Shown: piece by piece, positions 9,503 to 20,140 of the stretch
Layout: the number at the start of each line of letters is the position of its first letter
Position numbering within the stretch: position 1 is the first letter of the stretch
NCBI GenBank assembly: GCA_022564295.1
Contig: JADFLR010000005.1
Location: forward strand, 1 to 64,000
Origin: Bacteroidota bacterium
GTDB lineage: Bacteria > Bacteroidota > Ignavibacteria > Ignavibacteriales > Ignavibacteriaceae
Direction of reading: 5' to 3'
DNA length: 64,000 nucleotides
The notes under the pieces: model-generated
Seen by the model: the letters and a program-made list of their open reading frames with translations, nothing else
Told to the model about the DNA's origin: nothing
Database searches by the model: none
Position numbers and translations under genes: made by a program

Positions 9503-10297
9503 ATGAACATTTTAAATGAAATATTAGAAGTGAAGAAAAAAGAGGTCTCCGATTTGCGAAGAAAATATTCATTATCATCTTTTACTGAAACCGAGTTTTT
9601 TGAAAAAGAGACTTTAAGCTTTTATAATTCACTTAAAGATAAATCTGAAATGTCTGTAATTGCCGAAATAAAAAAAGCAAGTCCGTCTAAGGGAACAATA
9701 AAAGAAGATTTTGATCACATAGCAATTGCTAAAACATATTTTCATAATGGTGCAAATGCTGTTTCTGTGCTTACCGATGAAAATTTTTTTAAAGGTAAGC
9801 TTGATTATTTAAAAGACATTGCAAGTTTTAAAAGTCTTCCGCTATTAAGAAAAGATTTTATAATTGATGATTATCAAATTTTTCAATCAAAAGCATTTGG
9901 TGCAGATTTTATTTTACTGATAAGTGAAATTCTTTCAAAAAATCAGATAGCCGAATTAACTCATGCCGCCTATGAAATTGGATTGGAAGTTTTGCTGGAA
10001 CTACATTCGGAAGGACAGTTGAATAAAATTGATTTTAATCTTAACAAACTGGTTGGTATTAATAACAGAAACTTAAACGATTTTTCTGTTGACTTAAATA
10101 CCTGTATCAATATTTCTCACTATCTGCCTGAAGGTGTAATGGTTGTTGCAGAATCCGGTATAAACAAAAAATCAGATGTTCAATTACTTAATAAAAGTAA
10201 CATCGATGCAATTCTTGTCGGAGAATATTTAATGCGCAGTGAAAATATTGATGCTGCCTTAGTGCAATTAAAAAAGTGGTGCCGAAATGAAAATTAA
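9503..10297 (+). CDS. trpC: Indole-3-glycerol phosphate synthase
   Basis: VIAEIKKASPSKGTI, LRKDFIIDDYQ, GINNRNL, VAESGI. Confidence 0.97.
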   Translation: MNILNEILEVKKKEVSDLRRKYSLSSFTETEFFEKETLSFYNSLKDKSEMSVIAEIKKASPSKGTIKEDFDHIAIAKTYFHNGANAVSVLTDENFFKGKLDYLKDIASFKSLPLLRKDFIIDDYQIFQSKAFGADFILLISEILSKNQIAELTHAAYEIGLEVLLELHSEGQLNKIDFNLNKLVGINNRNLNDFSVDLNTCINISHYLPEGVMVVAESGINKKSDVQLLNKSNIDAILVGEYLMRSENIDAALVQLKKWCRNEN

Positions 10298-10901
10298 GAT
10301 TTGCGGTATTACGAATATAGAAGACGCTTTGGCTGCTGAATCCTTTGGAGCCGATGCTGTGGGTTTCATCTTTTATAAAAAAAGTAATAGATATGTTTCA
10401 CCAGAGCAAGTAGAGCATATTATAAAAACTTTATCGCCTTTTACAACAAAGGTTGGTGTTTTTGTTAACGAAACTTTTGAGATAATTAATAAAATATCCA
10501 AACAAACAGGGATTAATGTTGTGCAGCTTCACGGAGATGAAAATTTGCATATTATGAAAAGTATTTTGCTACCTGTCATAAAAACTTTTCGGGTTGATGA
10601 TAACTTTGATTACAATAAGTTAAATCAATATCAGGAATATTCAATATTGCTCGATGCTTATTCCGAAAAAAATTACGGTGGAACCGGTAATAAATTAAAC
10701 TGGGAGAAAATCCCTTTTAAAATAAAAAATAAAATTATTCTTGCGGGTGGAATTTCATCAGATAATATTGAAATCATTTATAAAAATATAAATCCGGCAG
10801 CAGTCGATCTTTCTTCTTCCCTGGAAAAAACGCCTGGCAAGAAAGATAAAAAGAAGATGGAAAAGTTTTTTAACAAAGTAAACTTAATAAGGAGACAGTA
10901 A
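10287..10901 (+). CDS. trpF: Phosphoribosylanthranilate isomerase
   Basis: MKIKICGITNIEDA, VQLHGDE, LAGGISSDN. Confidence 0.96.
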   Translation: MKIKICGITNIEDALAAESFGADAVGFIFYKKSNRYVSPEQVEHIIKTLSPFTTKVGVFVNETFEIINKISKQTGINVVQLHGDENLHIMKSILLPVIKTFRVDDNFDYNKLNQYQEYSILLDAYSEKNYGGTGNKLNWEKIPFKIKNKIILAGGISSDNIEIIYKNINPAAVDLSSSLEKTPGKKDKKKMEKFFNKVNLIRRQ

Positions 10902-11941
10902 TGCTGATATTAATGGATCTTAATGCTCCAAGAGAACACATTGAGAAAGTAAAAAAGAAAATCGTTGCTAAGGAATGCACACCGCACGAAATTCCCGGCT
11001 CACGTAAGCTTGCGATCGGTATAACAGGACCTTCGGGTAATCTTTCCATTGAAGATTTTTTAGGAATGGATTCTGTTGATGAAGTACTTCGTGTATCAAA
11101 ACCGTACAAACTGGTTGGCAGAGAAATGAAACCTGATGATACGGTAATTGATTTTGAGAATGCTTCAATCGGTGGAGAGAAACTTACAATTATTGCCGGA
11201 CCATGTTCTGTTGAAAGCAAGGATCAGATATTTGAAGTTGCCGGCTCACTTAAAGAACTGGGAATAAAATTTTTACGTGCCGGAGCATATAAACCTCGTT
11301 CAAGTCCGTACTCTTTTCAGGGATTGAAGGAAAAAGGCATCGAATATCTTGCAGATGTTAAGAGGGAACTTGGAATGAAAATCGTTACTGAAGCAAAAGA
11401 CACACACACATTACCTTTGATAGCTGAAGTTGCTGATATAGTGCAGATTGGTGCGAGAAACATGCAAAATTTTTCACTCCTTGAAGAAGCGGGAAAGATC
11501 AAAAATCCCATCCTTTTAAAAAGAGGTTTGGCTGCAAAGATGGAAGATTTATTAATGAGCGCCGAATATATTCTATCTCAAGGAAACTACAATGTTATTC
11601 TTTGTGAAAGAGGAATACGAACCTTTGAAACCCATACACGAAACACACTTGATTTAAATATTGTTCCTGTAATAAAAAAACATTCTCATCTTCCAATTAT
11701 AGTTGATCCTTCACACGGTGTTGGCATCTGGGATAAAGTAACTCCGATGGCAATGGCTGCCGTGGCTTGCGGTGCCGATGGTTTAATGATTGAAGTACAC
11801 TCGCATCCTGAGGAAGCTCTTTCTGATGGGTTTCAATCTTTAACGATCAAGAATTTTAAGAATCTCTTAGAGAAAATCGAAAAGATTGCTTCGGTAGTAG
11901 ATAAAAGGATAGACAATGAAGAAATCCAGATCAGCAATTGA
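10901..11941 (+). CDS. aroF: 3-deoxy-7-phosphoheptulonate synthase
   Basis: [41 protein letters not shown]; ferredoxin-like N-terminal domain. Confidence 0.95.
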   Translation: MLILMDLNAPREHIEKVKKKIVAKECTPHEIPGSRKLAIGITGPSGNLSIEDFLGMDSVDEVLRVSKPYKLVGREMKPDDTVIDFENASIGGEKLTIIAGPCSVESKDQIFEVAGSLKELGIKFLRAGAYKPRSSPYSFQGLKEKGIEYLADVKRELGMKIVTEAKDTHTLPLIAEVADIVQIGARNMQNFSLLEEAGKIKNPILLKRGLAAKMEDLLMSAEYILSQGNYNVILCERGIRTFETHTRNTLDLNIVPVIKKHSHLPIIVDPSHGVGIWDKVTPMAMAAVACGADGLMIEVHSHPEEALSDGFQSLTIKNFKNLLEKIEKIASVVDKRIDNEEIQISN

Positions 11942-13124
11942 AATGCCTGATAGCAGAGGAAAGTTCGGAAAGTATGGTGGAAAATTTGTTCCTGAAACTT
12001 TAATCGCTCCGTTAAAGGAACTTGAATCAACTTACTTATTGATGAAGAAGGATAAACAGTTCAAGAAAGAGTTGATGCAGCTTCATAAAGAATATTCGGG
12101 AAGACCGACTCCACTTACTTTTGCAGATAAATTAACTTCATATTACGGCAAAGGAAAAATTTATCTTAAACGTGAAGATCTTTGTCATACGGGCGCGCAC
12201 AAAATCAACAATACTCTCGGTCAAATTCTGCTCGCAAAAAAATTGGGTAAAACAAGAATAATAGCTGAAACAGGTGCAGGACAGCATGGTGTGGCGACTG
12301 CTACGGTGTGCGCTAAATTTGATTTGGATTGTGTTATTTACATGGGCGAAATTGATATGAAAAGGCAGGAACCAAACGTCTTCCGAATGAAGCTTTTGGG
12401 AGCTGAAGTTGTTAGTGTGAAATCCGGCAGTCAAACATTAAAAGATGCTACAAATGAAGCAATAAGAGATTGGGTAACAAACGTAACAGATACACATTAC
12501 ATAATCGGTTCTGTTGTCGGTCCTCATCCTTATCCAATGATGGTAAGAGATTTTCAGTCTATAATTGGATTGGAAACCAAAAAACAAATTATTGAAAAAG
12601 AAAATAAAGAACCTGATTACATTATTGCCTGCGTTGGCGGCGGAAGTAATGCAATAGGAATTTTTTATCCTTTCATTAATGGTAAGGTTAAACTAATTGG
12701 TGTGGAAGCTGCTGGTTACGGTTTGGATTCAAACAAACATTGCGCGACTTTAACTCTTGGCAGAGTAGGAATTTTTCATGGGATGAAAACATGTCTTCTT
12801 CAAACAGATGATGGGCAGATTTCCGAAGTTCATTCAATTTCCGCAGGACTCGATTACCCTGGCGTTGGACCTGAACATAGTTACTTAAAAGATAATTTTT
12901 TAGTTGAATACGATTCCATAACAGATGACGAAGCATTAAGTGCGGTAAAACTTCTTGCACAAACTGAAGGAATAATTCCAGCATTAGAAACCGCTCATGC
13001 TATAGCATACCTCGAAAAACTTTTACCTAAAACTAGTAAAGATGAAATTATTGTTTTAAATGTAAGCGGAAGGGGTGATAAAGATCTTTCAATTATAATG
13101 GATTCATACGGGGATAAAATTTGA
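11916..13124 (+). CDS. trpB: Tryptophan synthase beta chain
   Basis: [41 protein letters not shown]. Confidence 0.98.
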   Translation: MKKSRSAIEMPDSRGKFGKYGGKFVPETLIAPLKELESTYLLMKKDKQFKKELMQLHKEYSGRPTPLTFADKLTSYYGKGKIYLKREDLCHTGAHKINNTLGQILLAKKLGKTRIIAETGAGQHGVATATVCAKFDLDCVIYMGEIDMKRQEPNVFRMKLLGAEVVSVKSGSQTLKDATNEAIRDWVTNVTDTHYIIGSVVGPHPYPMMVRDFQSIIGLETKKQIIEKENKEPDYIIACVGGGSNAIGIFYPFINGKVKLIGVEAAGYGLDSNKHCATLTLGRVGIFHGMKTCLLQTDDGQISEVHSISAGLDYPGVGPEHSYLKDNFLVEYDSITDDEALSAVKLLAQTEGIIPALETAHAIAYLEKLLPKTSKDEIIVLNVSGRGDKDLSIIMDSYGDKI

Positions 13125-13912
13125 AATCAAAAATTTCGAAATATATTGAGGATAAAAATACGAAGGGAGAAAAAATCCTTTCGGTTTTTTTAACTTCCGG
13201 TTTCCCCGAAAAGGATCATTTTGTTGAACTTGCACTAAATGTTTTAGCTGCCGGTGCGGATATGCTTGAGATCGGTTTTCCATTTAGCGATCCCATAGCA
13301 GACGGACCAATTATTCAACAGTCATCACAAACAGCTTTGAGCAATGGAATTGATCTCCTTAAAACATTGAAGTACGTTAAAGAGATTAACGAGCATACTG
13401 ATAAACCAATTATTCTTATGGGATATGCTAATCCTTTATTGAGTTACGGCTTAGAAAAGTTCGCAGATGATTCGAAGAGAATTGGAGTTGATGGATTGAT
13501 TGTTCCCGATATTCCGCTGGATGAATATGATAACTTTTTCACATCCAAATTTGATGGGACAGATATAATTCTTTTAATCACTCCTACCACACCAATCGGA
13601 AGAATAAAAATGATCGATGATAAAAGCTCGGGATTTGTTTATTGTGTAAGTGTTATTGGCATTACAGGCGCCCTAAAAACAACAGATACAGATAATCTTC
13701 AATTTATAAAAAATGCTTATGAACAATGCACAAACAACAGAGTTCTTGTTGGTTTTGGAATTTCATCCGTTGAAGATGTAAAATATTATAAGCCGCATTG
13801 TGACGGTGTAATTGTAGGCAGCGCTGTTATTAAATCACTAATGAATGATAATAGCAAATATCAGAAAACATTAGAGTTGGTTCGTAATTTGAAAAGTGGT
13901 TTGATAAATTAG
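13121..13912 (+). CDS. trpA: Tryptophan synthase alpha chain
   Basis: [39 protein letters not shown]; starts with TTG or GTG-type position as given by track. Confidence 0.96.
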   Translation: MKSKISKYIEDKNTKGEKILSVFLTSGFPEKDHFVELALNVLAAGADMLEIGFPFSDPIADGPIIQQSSQTALSNGIDLLKTLKYVKEINEHTDKPIILMGYANPLLSYGLEKFADDSKRIGVDGLIVPDIPLDEYDNFFTSKFDGTDIILLITPTTPIGRIKMIDDKSSGFVYCVSVIGITGALKTTDTDNLQFIKNAYEQCTNNRVLVGFGISSVEDVKYYKPHCDGVIVGSAVIKSLMNDNSKYQKTLELVRNLKSGLIN

Positions 13913-14020
13913 TTCTATATTTTTAGTAATGAAAAAGATATTGTCATTCAGCAGGAATCTTCTTATTTAACTTGAATAACCAAATAATTTAGTAACTCAT
14001 ACTACGTCAAAGTTGTTTTT

Positions 14021-14148
14021 GAATTGCCATGCCCTTTAGGGCGTGGATTAAAAATACCTTAAATTTCTGGTCTTTAGTCTAAAACAGTGTGGGCTAAAGC
14101 CCAGAGTTAGTAGTTTCTCCAGCCACGACTTAAAAGTCGTGGCAATTC
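14021..14148. repeat. REP/BIME-like palindromic intergenic element
   Basis: GAATTGCCATGCCCTTTAGGGCGTGG ... TGGGCTAAAGCCCA ... AGCCACGACTTAAAAGTCGTGGCAATTC: three hairpins with inverted ends GAATTGCCA/TGGCAATTC. Confidence 0.8.
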
Positions 14149-14602
14149 ACTTCACCTTAACGATTATCTCAACTTCTACAGCAGAATCAGCAGGCAATTC
14201 ATTCACACCAACAGCACTGCGAACATGCTTACCTGATTCTCCAAATATTTTCCCCAAAAACTCTGATGCACCGTTCGCAACTTTGGGTTGATCTGTGAAC
14301 CCATCGGCGCTGTTCACAAAAACTGTTACTTTCACAATTTGCTCTATCTTGTTCAAATCACCTATTTCACTTTTTATGGAACTTAATCCATTCAGTGCAC
14401 ATAATTCTGCAGCCTTTTGCCCTTCTTCAATTGTAAGGTCAAATCCTATCTTTCCGCTGTACATTAACTCTCCGTCTGCAAACGGAACCTGACCAGAGGT
14501 ATAAACATAATCACCTGTTCGGATTGCAGGAATGTATGCTGCAAGAGGTTTCGGAGTTTCCGGAAGTGTAAAGCCAAATTCTTTCATTTTTTCTTCTACC
14601 AT
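14147..14602 (-). CDS. ridA: RidA family protein
   Basis: YVYTSGQVPF, RSAVGVNELPADSAVEVEIIVKVK. Confidence 0.93.
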   Translation of the reverse strand: MVEEKMKEFGFTLPETPKPLAAYIPAIRTGDYVYTSGQVPFADGELMYSGKIGFDLTIEEGQKAAELCALNGLSSIKSEIGDLNKIEQIVKVTVFVNSADGFTDQPKVANGASEFLGKIFGESGKHVRSAVGVNELPADSAVEVEIIVKVK

Positions 14603-14691
14603 TTTGTTACCTAAAAAATTAATATTAAACTGTTTTTATATAAATTTGCACACAATTTAAAATAATTATGTACCGTAAAGGAAATTGATAA

Positions 14692-15456
14692 ATGACTGAA
14701 TCTAAATTTAATGAATTCGTTCAGATAGTAAAAAGACTTAGAAAAGAATGTCCATGGGATAAAGAACAAACAAATGATTCAATTAAGGCAGCAACAATAG
14801 AGGAAGCGTATGAAGTTGTTGATGCCATTGATAATAAAGATTACGATGAATTAAGAAAAGAACTCGGCGATCTTTTACTGCACGTAGTTTTTCATACGGT
14901 AATTGCAGAAGAATCAAATCATTTTAAGATTGATGATGTAATAGACTCTATTCAAGAAAAACTTATACGGCGCCATCCTCATGTTTTTGGAGATACAAAG
15001 GTTTCAGGTTCGAGTGAAATATTAAAAAACTGGGAGGAGATAAAACTAAGCGAAGGAAGAGCGAATCTTCTGGATGGTATGCCTCCCTTACTTCCTGCAT
15101 TGCAGCGGGCACATCGCATACAGGAAAAGGTTTCTAAAGTTGGTTTCGATTGGGAAAAGAAAGAAGATGTTTGGAAAAAAGTGATTGAAGAAATTGAAGA
15201 GATGCATCAATCGGAAAAAGATGGTACTCATGATGAACTTGAGAGTGAAATTGGTGATGTGTTTTTTGCTCTTGTAAACTATGCGAGATTTTTAGGAGTA
15301 AATCCTGAAAACGCTTTAAGGAAAACAAATAAAAAGTTTATAAAAAGGTTTGGCTATGTTGAAAAGAAGATAACGGAATCGGGAAGAAAATTATCTGAAT
15401 CTACACTTGAGGAAATGGATAAATATTGGGAAGAAAGTAAAAATATTGTTGATTGA
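14692..15456 (+). CDS. mazG: Nucleoside triphosphate pyrophosphohydrolase
   Basis: RKECPWDKEQTNDSI, EEAYEVVDAI, ELGDLLLHVVFH. Confidence 0.96.
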   Translation: MTESKFNEFVQIVKRLRKECPWDKEQTNDSIKAATIEEAYEVVDAIDNKDYDELRKELGDLLLHVVFHTVIAEESNHFKIDDVIDSIQEKLIRRHPHVFGDTKVSGSSEILKNWEEIKLSEGRANLLDGMPPLLPALQRAHRIQEKVSKVGFDWEKKEDVWKKVIEEIEEMHQSEKDGTHDELESEIGDVFFALVNYARFLGVNPENALRKTNKKFIKRFGYVEKKITESGRKLSESTLEEMDKYWEESKNIVD

Positions 15457-16416
15457 TTATTTATTATTTCCGTTGAATTTATCATAAGCATCAATTATAT
15501 CTTTAACTAACCTGTGCCGCACTACATCAGAACGATCGAAATAAACAAAGGAGACACCTTTTATATTCGATAAAATATCGCGTGCCTGTACCAGCCCGCT
15601 TACCTGCTTTGGCGGAAGGTCTATCTGCGTAATATCGCCGGTTACAATCGCTCTTGAATTAGCTCCCAATCTTGTGAGAAACATCTTCATTTGCATAGCC
15701 GTTGCATTCTGAGCTTCATCAAGAATAACAAAAGCATTGTTCAATGTTCTTCCTCTCATATATGCAAGCGGAACAATTTCTATAATCCCTTTTTCAAGGT
15801 AAGAACGTAGTTTTTCGGAGGGAAGCATATCGTCCAGTGCATCGTAAAGAGGTTTAAGGTAAGGATCGATTTTTTCTCTGAAATCGCCGGGAAGAAAACC
15901 AAGACTCTCTCCTGCTTCCACAGCAGGGCGTGCCAGAATGATCCTTTTTACTAATCCTTTTTTTAACGAGGATATTGCGAGAGCAACTGCCAGGTATGTT
16001 TTGCCGGTTCCTGCAGGACCTATTGCAAAACAGATATCGTTTTTGGTTGCTGCCTCAACATATTTTCTTTGTCCGGAAGTTCTTGCTTTAATTACATCGT
16101 GCTTGGTGTATAACACAATTGAATCATATTCCTGCTCATCAATTATTACCTTCCCCTCAATAGTTAAATTCAAGATGGTTACGACATCATCCCCTGTTAA
16201 CTTGCCGCTTGTGTTAAGCACGTAAGCCATTTCTTTAAAGATTTTCTCTATCCCTTCAACTTCTTCAATCACTCCCTTTATAAAAACATTTTCACCGCGA
16301 ACAGTTATCGAAGCGTTGAATCTATCCTCAACAATTTTGAGATTGGAATCATTCATTCCCAATAATGAGAGCATATCAACATTATCTAATACTATTTTTT
16401 TTTCTACTGCCGTCAT
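15457..16416 (-). CDS. phoH: PhoH family ATPase
   Basis: AIGPAGTGKTYLAVA, ILARPAVEAGESLGFLPGDFREKIDPYL, ILDEAQNATAMQMKMFLTRLG. Confidence 0.96.
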   Translation of the reverse strand: MTAVEKKIVLDNVDMLSLLGMNDSNLKIVEDRFNASITVRGENVFIKGVIEEVEGIEKIFKEMAYVLNTSGKLTGDDVVTILNLTIEGKVIIDEQEYDSIVLYTKHDVIKARTSGQRKYVEAATKNDICFAIGPAGTGKTYLAVALAISSLKKGLVKRIILARPAVEAGESLGFLPGDFREKIDPYLKPLYDALDDMLPSEKLRSYLEKGIIEIVPLAYMRGRTLNNAFVILDEAQNATAMQMKMFLTRLGANSRAIVTGDITQIDLPPKQVSGLVQARDILSNIKGVSFVYFDRSDVVRHRLVKDIIDAYDKFNGNNK

Positions 16417-16437
16417 TTGTAGTTCGGGTTTAAATAA

Positions 16438-16472
16438 AAAAACCCTTATCAGAATACTGACAAGGGTTTCTT
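16438..16472 (-). terminator. Intrinsic terminator of the LysM-protein gene
   Basis: Minus strand AAACCCTTGTCAGTATTCTGATAAGGGTTTTTTTATTT. Confidence 0.8.
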
Positions 16473-16506
16473 CTTAAATTTATATTTAACCAAAGCTAAA
16501 AGAATT

Positions 16507-17193
16507 TTATTGAACCGGAGCTGGTTTATAATTTTTTCTTAACTTTGCGTATTTAGACTTCTCTTCCTCAGAAAGTGGTGGAACTTTAAATACCTGATCA
16601 GGATAAATTAAATCCGGATTTTTAATCTGGTCGCGGTTTGCCTTGTAAATTATCGGCCAGGCAAAAGCGTTACCGTAATGTTCTTTTTTCTTAGCAATAC
16701 CCCAAAGATGGTCTCCTCTTACAACTTTGTAAGAGATTACATCCGGTTTTTCAACCCATGCATCAAGAGCTTTTTGCATTTGAACATGAACTTTCTGGAA
16801 GAATTCAGGTAAAGCACTGATCTTATTCATTTTTAAAGCATCAAGATCAGCTTGTCTGTCTTTTTTAGGTCCTTCTTTTCTTCTGATTTTACCGTCTAAT
16901 TCGTTAACTGCATTTCTGAAGTTATCTACGTCTTCTCTTGTAGCACCAACTAAAGCATACAGTTCATCAATGCATTCATCTGGTGATTGAAGACCTGATT
17001 TTTGTGCATTAAGATTGTCTATATCCGATTTAAGAGCATCAATCTCATTTAAGAGAGATGTTTTCTTCTCGCCCAAACGGGTCATTTCCGCTTGCCATTC
17101 TTCTTCGGTCATTTCTCTTTCCTGTGCAAAGGATACAACCGATAAAAGAAGAACAAGGGAAAGAAGGCTTAGAATATATTTTGTGAGTTTCAT
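16507..17193 (-). CDS. LysM-domain secreted protein
   Basis: Signal peptide; coiled coil; YKVVRGDHLWGIAKK...YKANRDQIKNPDLIYPDQVFKVP. Confidence 0.88.
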   Translation of the reverse strand: MKLTKYILSLLSLVLLLSVVSFAQEREMTEEEWQAEMTRLGEKKTSLLNEIDALKSDIDNLNAQKSGLQSPDECIDELYALVGATREDVDNFRNAVNELDGKIRRKEGPKKDRQADLDALKMNKISALPEFFQKVHVQMQKALDAWVEKPDVISYKVVRGDHLWGIAKKKEHYGNAFAWPIIYKANRDQIKNPDLIYPDQVFKVPPLSEEEKSKYAKLRKNYKPAPVQ

Positions 17194-17238
17194 TTATTTT
17201 CTCCAAAATTGATTAAATTATTAAAAACCAACTAACTA

Positions 17239-17514
17239 TTATTTGGGTAACTTTTCTAAGTTAGCCCTTGTTTCTTCTTTTTGCTTGTTGCATTCAGCAA
17301 GCTTCCGATTTATTTCGGATATTTCAGCTTCGAGAGAAGCTCTTTCGTCTTTCAAGGTATTTGCCTCGCTCTCAAGAGATCTCACTTCAGCTGTTAAAGC
17401 ATCAAGTTCTGCAAATTGAGCCTCGCTAACACCTCCGCATCCGGCAAGCAAGGATGCGCTCAGTATAAGAGCACCAGCAACCACCGGAATTTTGAGTGCT
17501 TTAAGTAGGTTCAT
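17239..17514 (-). CDS. Coiled-coil lipoprotein
   Basis: Lipobox LLAGC, heptad-rich remainder. Confidence 0.75.
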   Translation of the reverse strand: MNLLKALKIPVVAGALILSASLLAGCGGVSEAQFAELDALTAEVRSLESEANTLKDERASLEAEISEINRKLAECNKQKEETRANLEKLPK

Positions 17515-17678
17515 ATGTTCCTCCTAAATTAATTAATTAAAATACAGATTATTTAATAATCAGCGTTTATTGTAGTTTGTCTACAAACTTAGTTTCCATA
17601 AAATGTATTATTTTTGGATATGATATTTAGTGATTTTGATTGAAATAAACAACTATTTGAGCTATGATTAATTAAAAA

Positions 17679-18389
17679 TCACAATAATCTTTTCTCTACA
17701 AAGCTGGTAAAAGTGTCCCCTGCTATAATTATGTGATCAAAAACCGGAATATCCATAATTTTACCTGCATCAACTATTTTTTTTGTAATTGAGATATCTT
17801 CGTTACTTGGTTCAGGATTTCCGCTTGGATGATTATGAATTAAAATTATACTTGCCGATAAGGAATCGATTGCCACTTTAAATATTTCACGCGGATGAAC
17901 AACACTTGAGTTTAGATTGCCAATTGAAATTGTTTCGTTCTTAATTACTTTATTGGCTGAGTTAAGGCAGACCACTATAAATTTTTCTTTTACTTCATCG
18001 CGCAAAATGGGTATAAATATTTCTGCTATATCATTTGGTGAAATGATTTTTTTATTTGAAAATAATTTCGATTGTGATTGAATTCTCCGACTCATCTCAA
18101 AGGCAGCTAGCAAAGTTGCTGCTTTATCTTTGCCTATTCCTGCTTCTTTTGTTAATGAATCCAAAGACCTAGACGCAAGATTGAAGAGATTCTTTTCTTT
18201 GTTTATTATTTCATGCGCAATGGTTAACACAGATTTTCCCTTCATACCTGTGCGTAACAGAATTGCAAGTAATTCTGCATCACTTAAATTCTGAGGACCG
18301 CGAAGAATCAGTTTTTCGCGGGGTCTGTCTTCAAGAGGTAAATCTTTTACGCCTAAAATATTTTCACCTTTTAATTTCCCGAGTGAAAT
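17679..18389 (-). CDS. radC: RadC/JAB-domain protein; N-terminus extends beyond the track ORF
   Basis: C-terminus VHPREIFKVAI...ILIHNHPSGNPEPSNEDI; upstream in-frame conserved GVKDLPLEDRPREKLILRGPQNLSDAELLAILLRTG reads before the first ATG (18245). Start shown is a non-canonical ATT and is uncertain. Confidence 0.85.
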   Translation of the reverse strand: MSLGKLKGENILGVKDLPLEDRPREKLILRGPQNLSDAELLAILLRTGMKGKSVLTIAHEIINKEKNLFNLASRSLDSLTKEAGIGKDKAATLLAAFEMSRRIQSQSKLFSNKKIISPNDIAEIFIPILRDEVKEKFIVVCLNSANKVIKNETISIGNLNSSVVHPREIFKVAIDSLSASIILIHNHPSGNPEPSNEDISITKKIVDAGKIMDIPVFDHIIIAGDTFTSFVEKRLL

Positions 18390-20140
18390 TTTTCTATAAG
18401 CTCGAACACACCGTCCCGGTATCTAACGATGTTCAAAAATCTATTTACACGATTTTCATCAAATGATATATTATTGTGATAACCGTTACTAACCATACCC
18501 GAAAGAATTTTATTTTTAATAGCCAATCTGCCTGGCACAATATTCGCCATTACTGTTAACAAGTATTTTGCAACGTCATATCCGTAAAGAACATTTCTGC
18601 CGGGGTCTTTCCCATACACTTTTGAAAATCTCTCGCTGAATTCCTGGTAATCATTATCATTAAAATCAATAAAATAATCCGATGAGAATGTAAGCATATT
18701 GCTGAGCCCCGGAGCAGATTCAAAACCTCTTGCAGAAAACCAATCCTGATTTCCAAAAATCGGCAAGTATAATGAGTCCTGTCCCATCTGTGATAATATG
18801 GCTGTAGCATCAACTTTGTCTGCTAACGGTATATAAATTCCCTGAAGAGTATCGGGTGCTTCTAGAAGTATATCAACAGCAACTATTCTTGAAATAGGTT
18901 CGGATAAAGAAAAAGAATTACTTTTATATGTTTCTTTTACTTTTATTGTACCGCCGAGTTTTTCAAATTCTTCTATAAAAGATGCTGCAATTAATGGTGA
19001 ATAACCATCAATTGAATTTAACACTGCCATATTTTTCTTGTTTTCAACAAAGAAGACATACTGCGCCATAATTTTGCCTCTTACAGCAAGTGGAGGATTT
19101 GCCTGAAAGAAATTTTCGCTAACAGCAGTTAAATCATTATCGGTTGCAGTTGGTGAGATTATCAGTAGATTGGTGCCATTAAATGTTTTAATTGTTACCC
19201 TCACCTCATTACTGAATATGGGACCCAGTATTACTTTGATAGAAGAATTGCTTCCAAGCTCGTTTCTTATTTCATTTATTTCATCTTCATTGTTTTTTGT
19301 ATCCCTGATGATAATTCCAATTTTAACATCTCTACCCTTATTGAATTCTGCTACGGCAAATTTAACACCTTGCAATATTTCATCCGCTGCAGCAGAAGTT
19401 GGATAATCGTTCTCATCATTCTGTAATGGAAGCAATACACCAATATATGATTTGCCACCAGATTCTTCATCAGGTACTATGGGATTATCATAAAGATTTT
19501 TTGCTTCTGCTGACTCTTCTGATGAAGGATACTTTTGTAAGATTTGTGATAATGTAACGAGTGCGTTTTCTCTTTCTTTCTCTTTAAAATATGATTTTGC
19601 GAGCAAGAGCAAAAGATATGGTTTAACTTTATCGCTGGTAAATGAATCACTTAATTTTTTAAGGTCTGAAGAACTGAGATAGTTTCGTGCAATTTTTTCA
19701 CCTATGTCTTTGGCATCCAAACGGTATAATATTGATTTTGTTCTTGCAATTAAAAATGCAATTTCCTTTAATGCATCATAATATTCGTAGTTATCAAGAT
19801 TTAATTTTACAAAAAGTATTCTTATTTCTTCGGTGTATTTACTTGAAGGATAATTCTCCAAAAACTCTGTAATTAATTTCCATGCACCTTCATATTCTTT
19901 TTTCTCAATAAGTATTTTTATTGTGAAAAAATATGCTGCGGTGGTTTTTGAATTCAGATCGTACTCATTTATTATTTTCTCAAAACCTGAAAGGGCAGAA
20001 ATAAATTCCCTTGCATCATATAATTTTACGGCACGTGAAAATTCAGTGTCTATTTTTTTCTGATTCACCTGCGCCAAAGAGCTTATGGAAAAGAGAAAAA
20101 ATATTAAAGCTAGTATTGAGAGTGAAAAGTTTTTAAACAT
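18371..20140 (-). CDS. TPR plus type-1 periplasmic binding-fold protein (LppC/ABC substrate-binding-like)
   Basis: N-terminal TPR-like repeats; IGVLLPLQNDENDYPTSAAADEILQGVKFAVAEFN...GPIFSNEVR. Confidence 0.8.
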   Translation of the reverse strand: MFKNFSLSILALIFFLFSISSLAQVNQKKIDTEFSRAVKLYDAREFISALSGFEKIINEYDLNSKTTAAYFFTIKILIEKKEYEGAWKLITEFLENYPSSKYTEEIRILFVKLNLDNYEYYDALKEIAFLIARTKSILYRLDAKDIGEKIARNYLSSSDLKKLSDSFTSDKVKPYLLLLLAKSYFKEKERENALVTLSQILQKYPSSEESAEAKNLYDNPIVPDEESGGKSYIGVLLPLQNDENDYPTSAAADEILQGVKFAVAEFNKGRDVKIGIIIRDTKNNEDEINEIRNELGSNSSIKVILGPIFSNEVRVTIKTFNGTNLLIISPTATDNDLTAVSENFFQANPPLAVRGKIMAQYVFFVENKKNMAVLNSIDGYSPLIAASFIEEFEKLGGTIKVKETYKSNSFSLSEPISRIVAVDILLEAPDTLQGIYIPLADKVDATAILSQMGQDSLYLPIFGNQDWFSARGFESAPGLSNMLTFSSDYFIDFNDNDYQEFSERFSKVYGKDPGRNVLYGYDVAKYLLTVMANIVPGRLAIKNKILSGMVSNGYHNNISFDENRVNRFLNIVRYRDGVFELIEKFHSGN

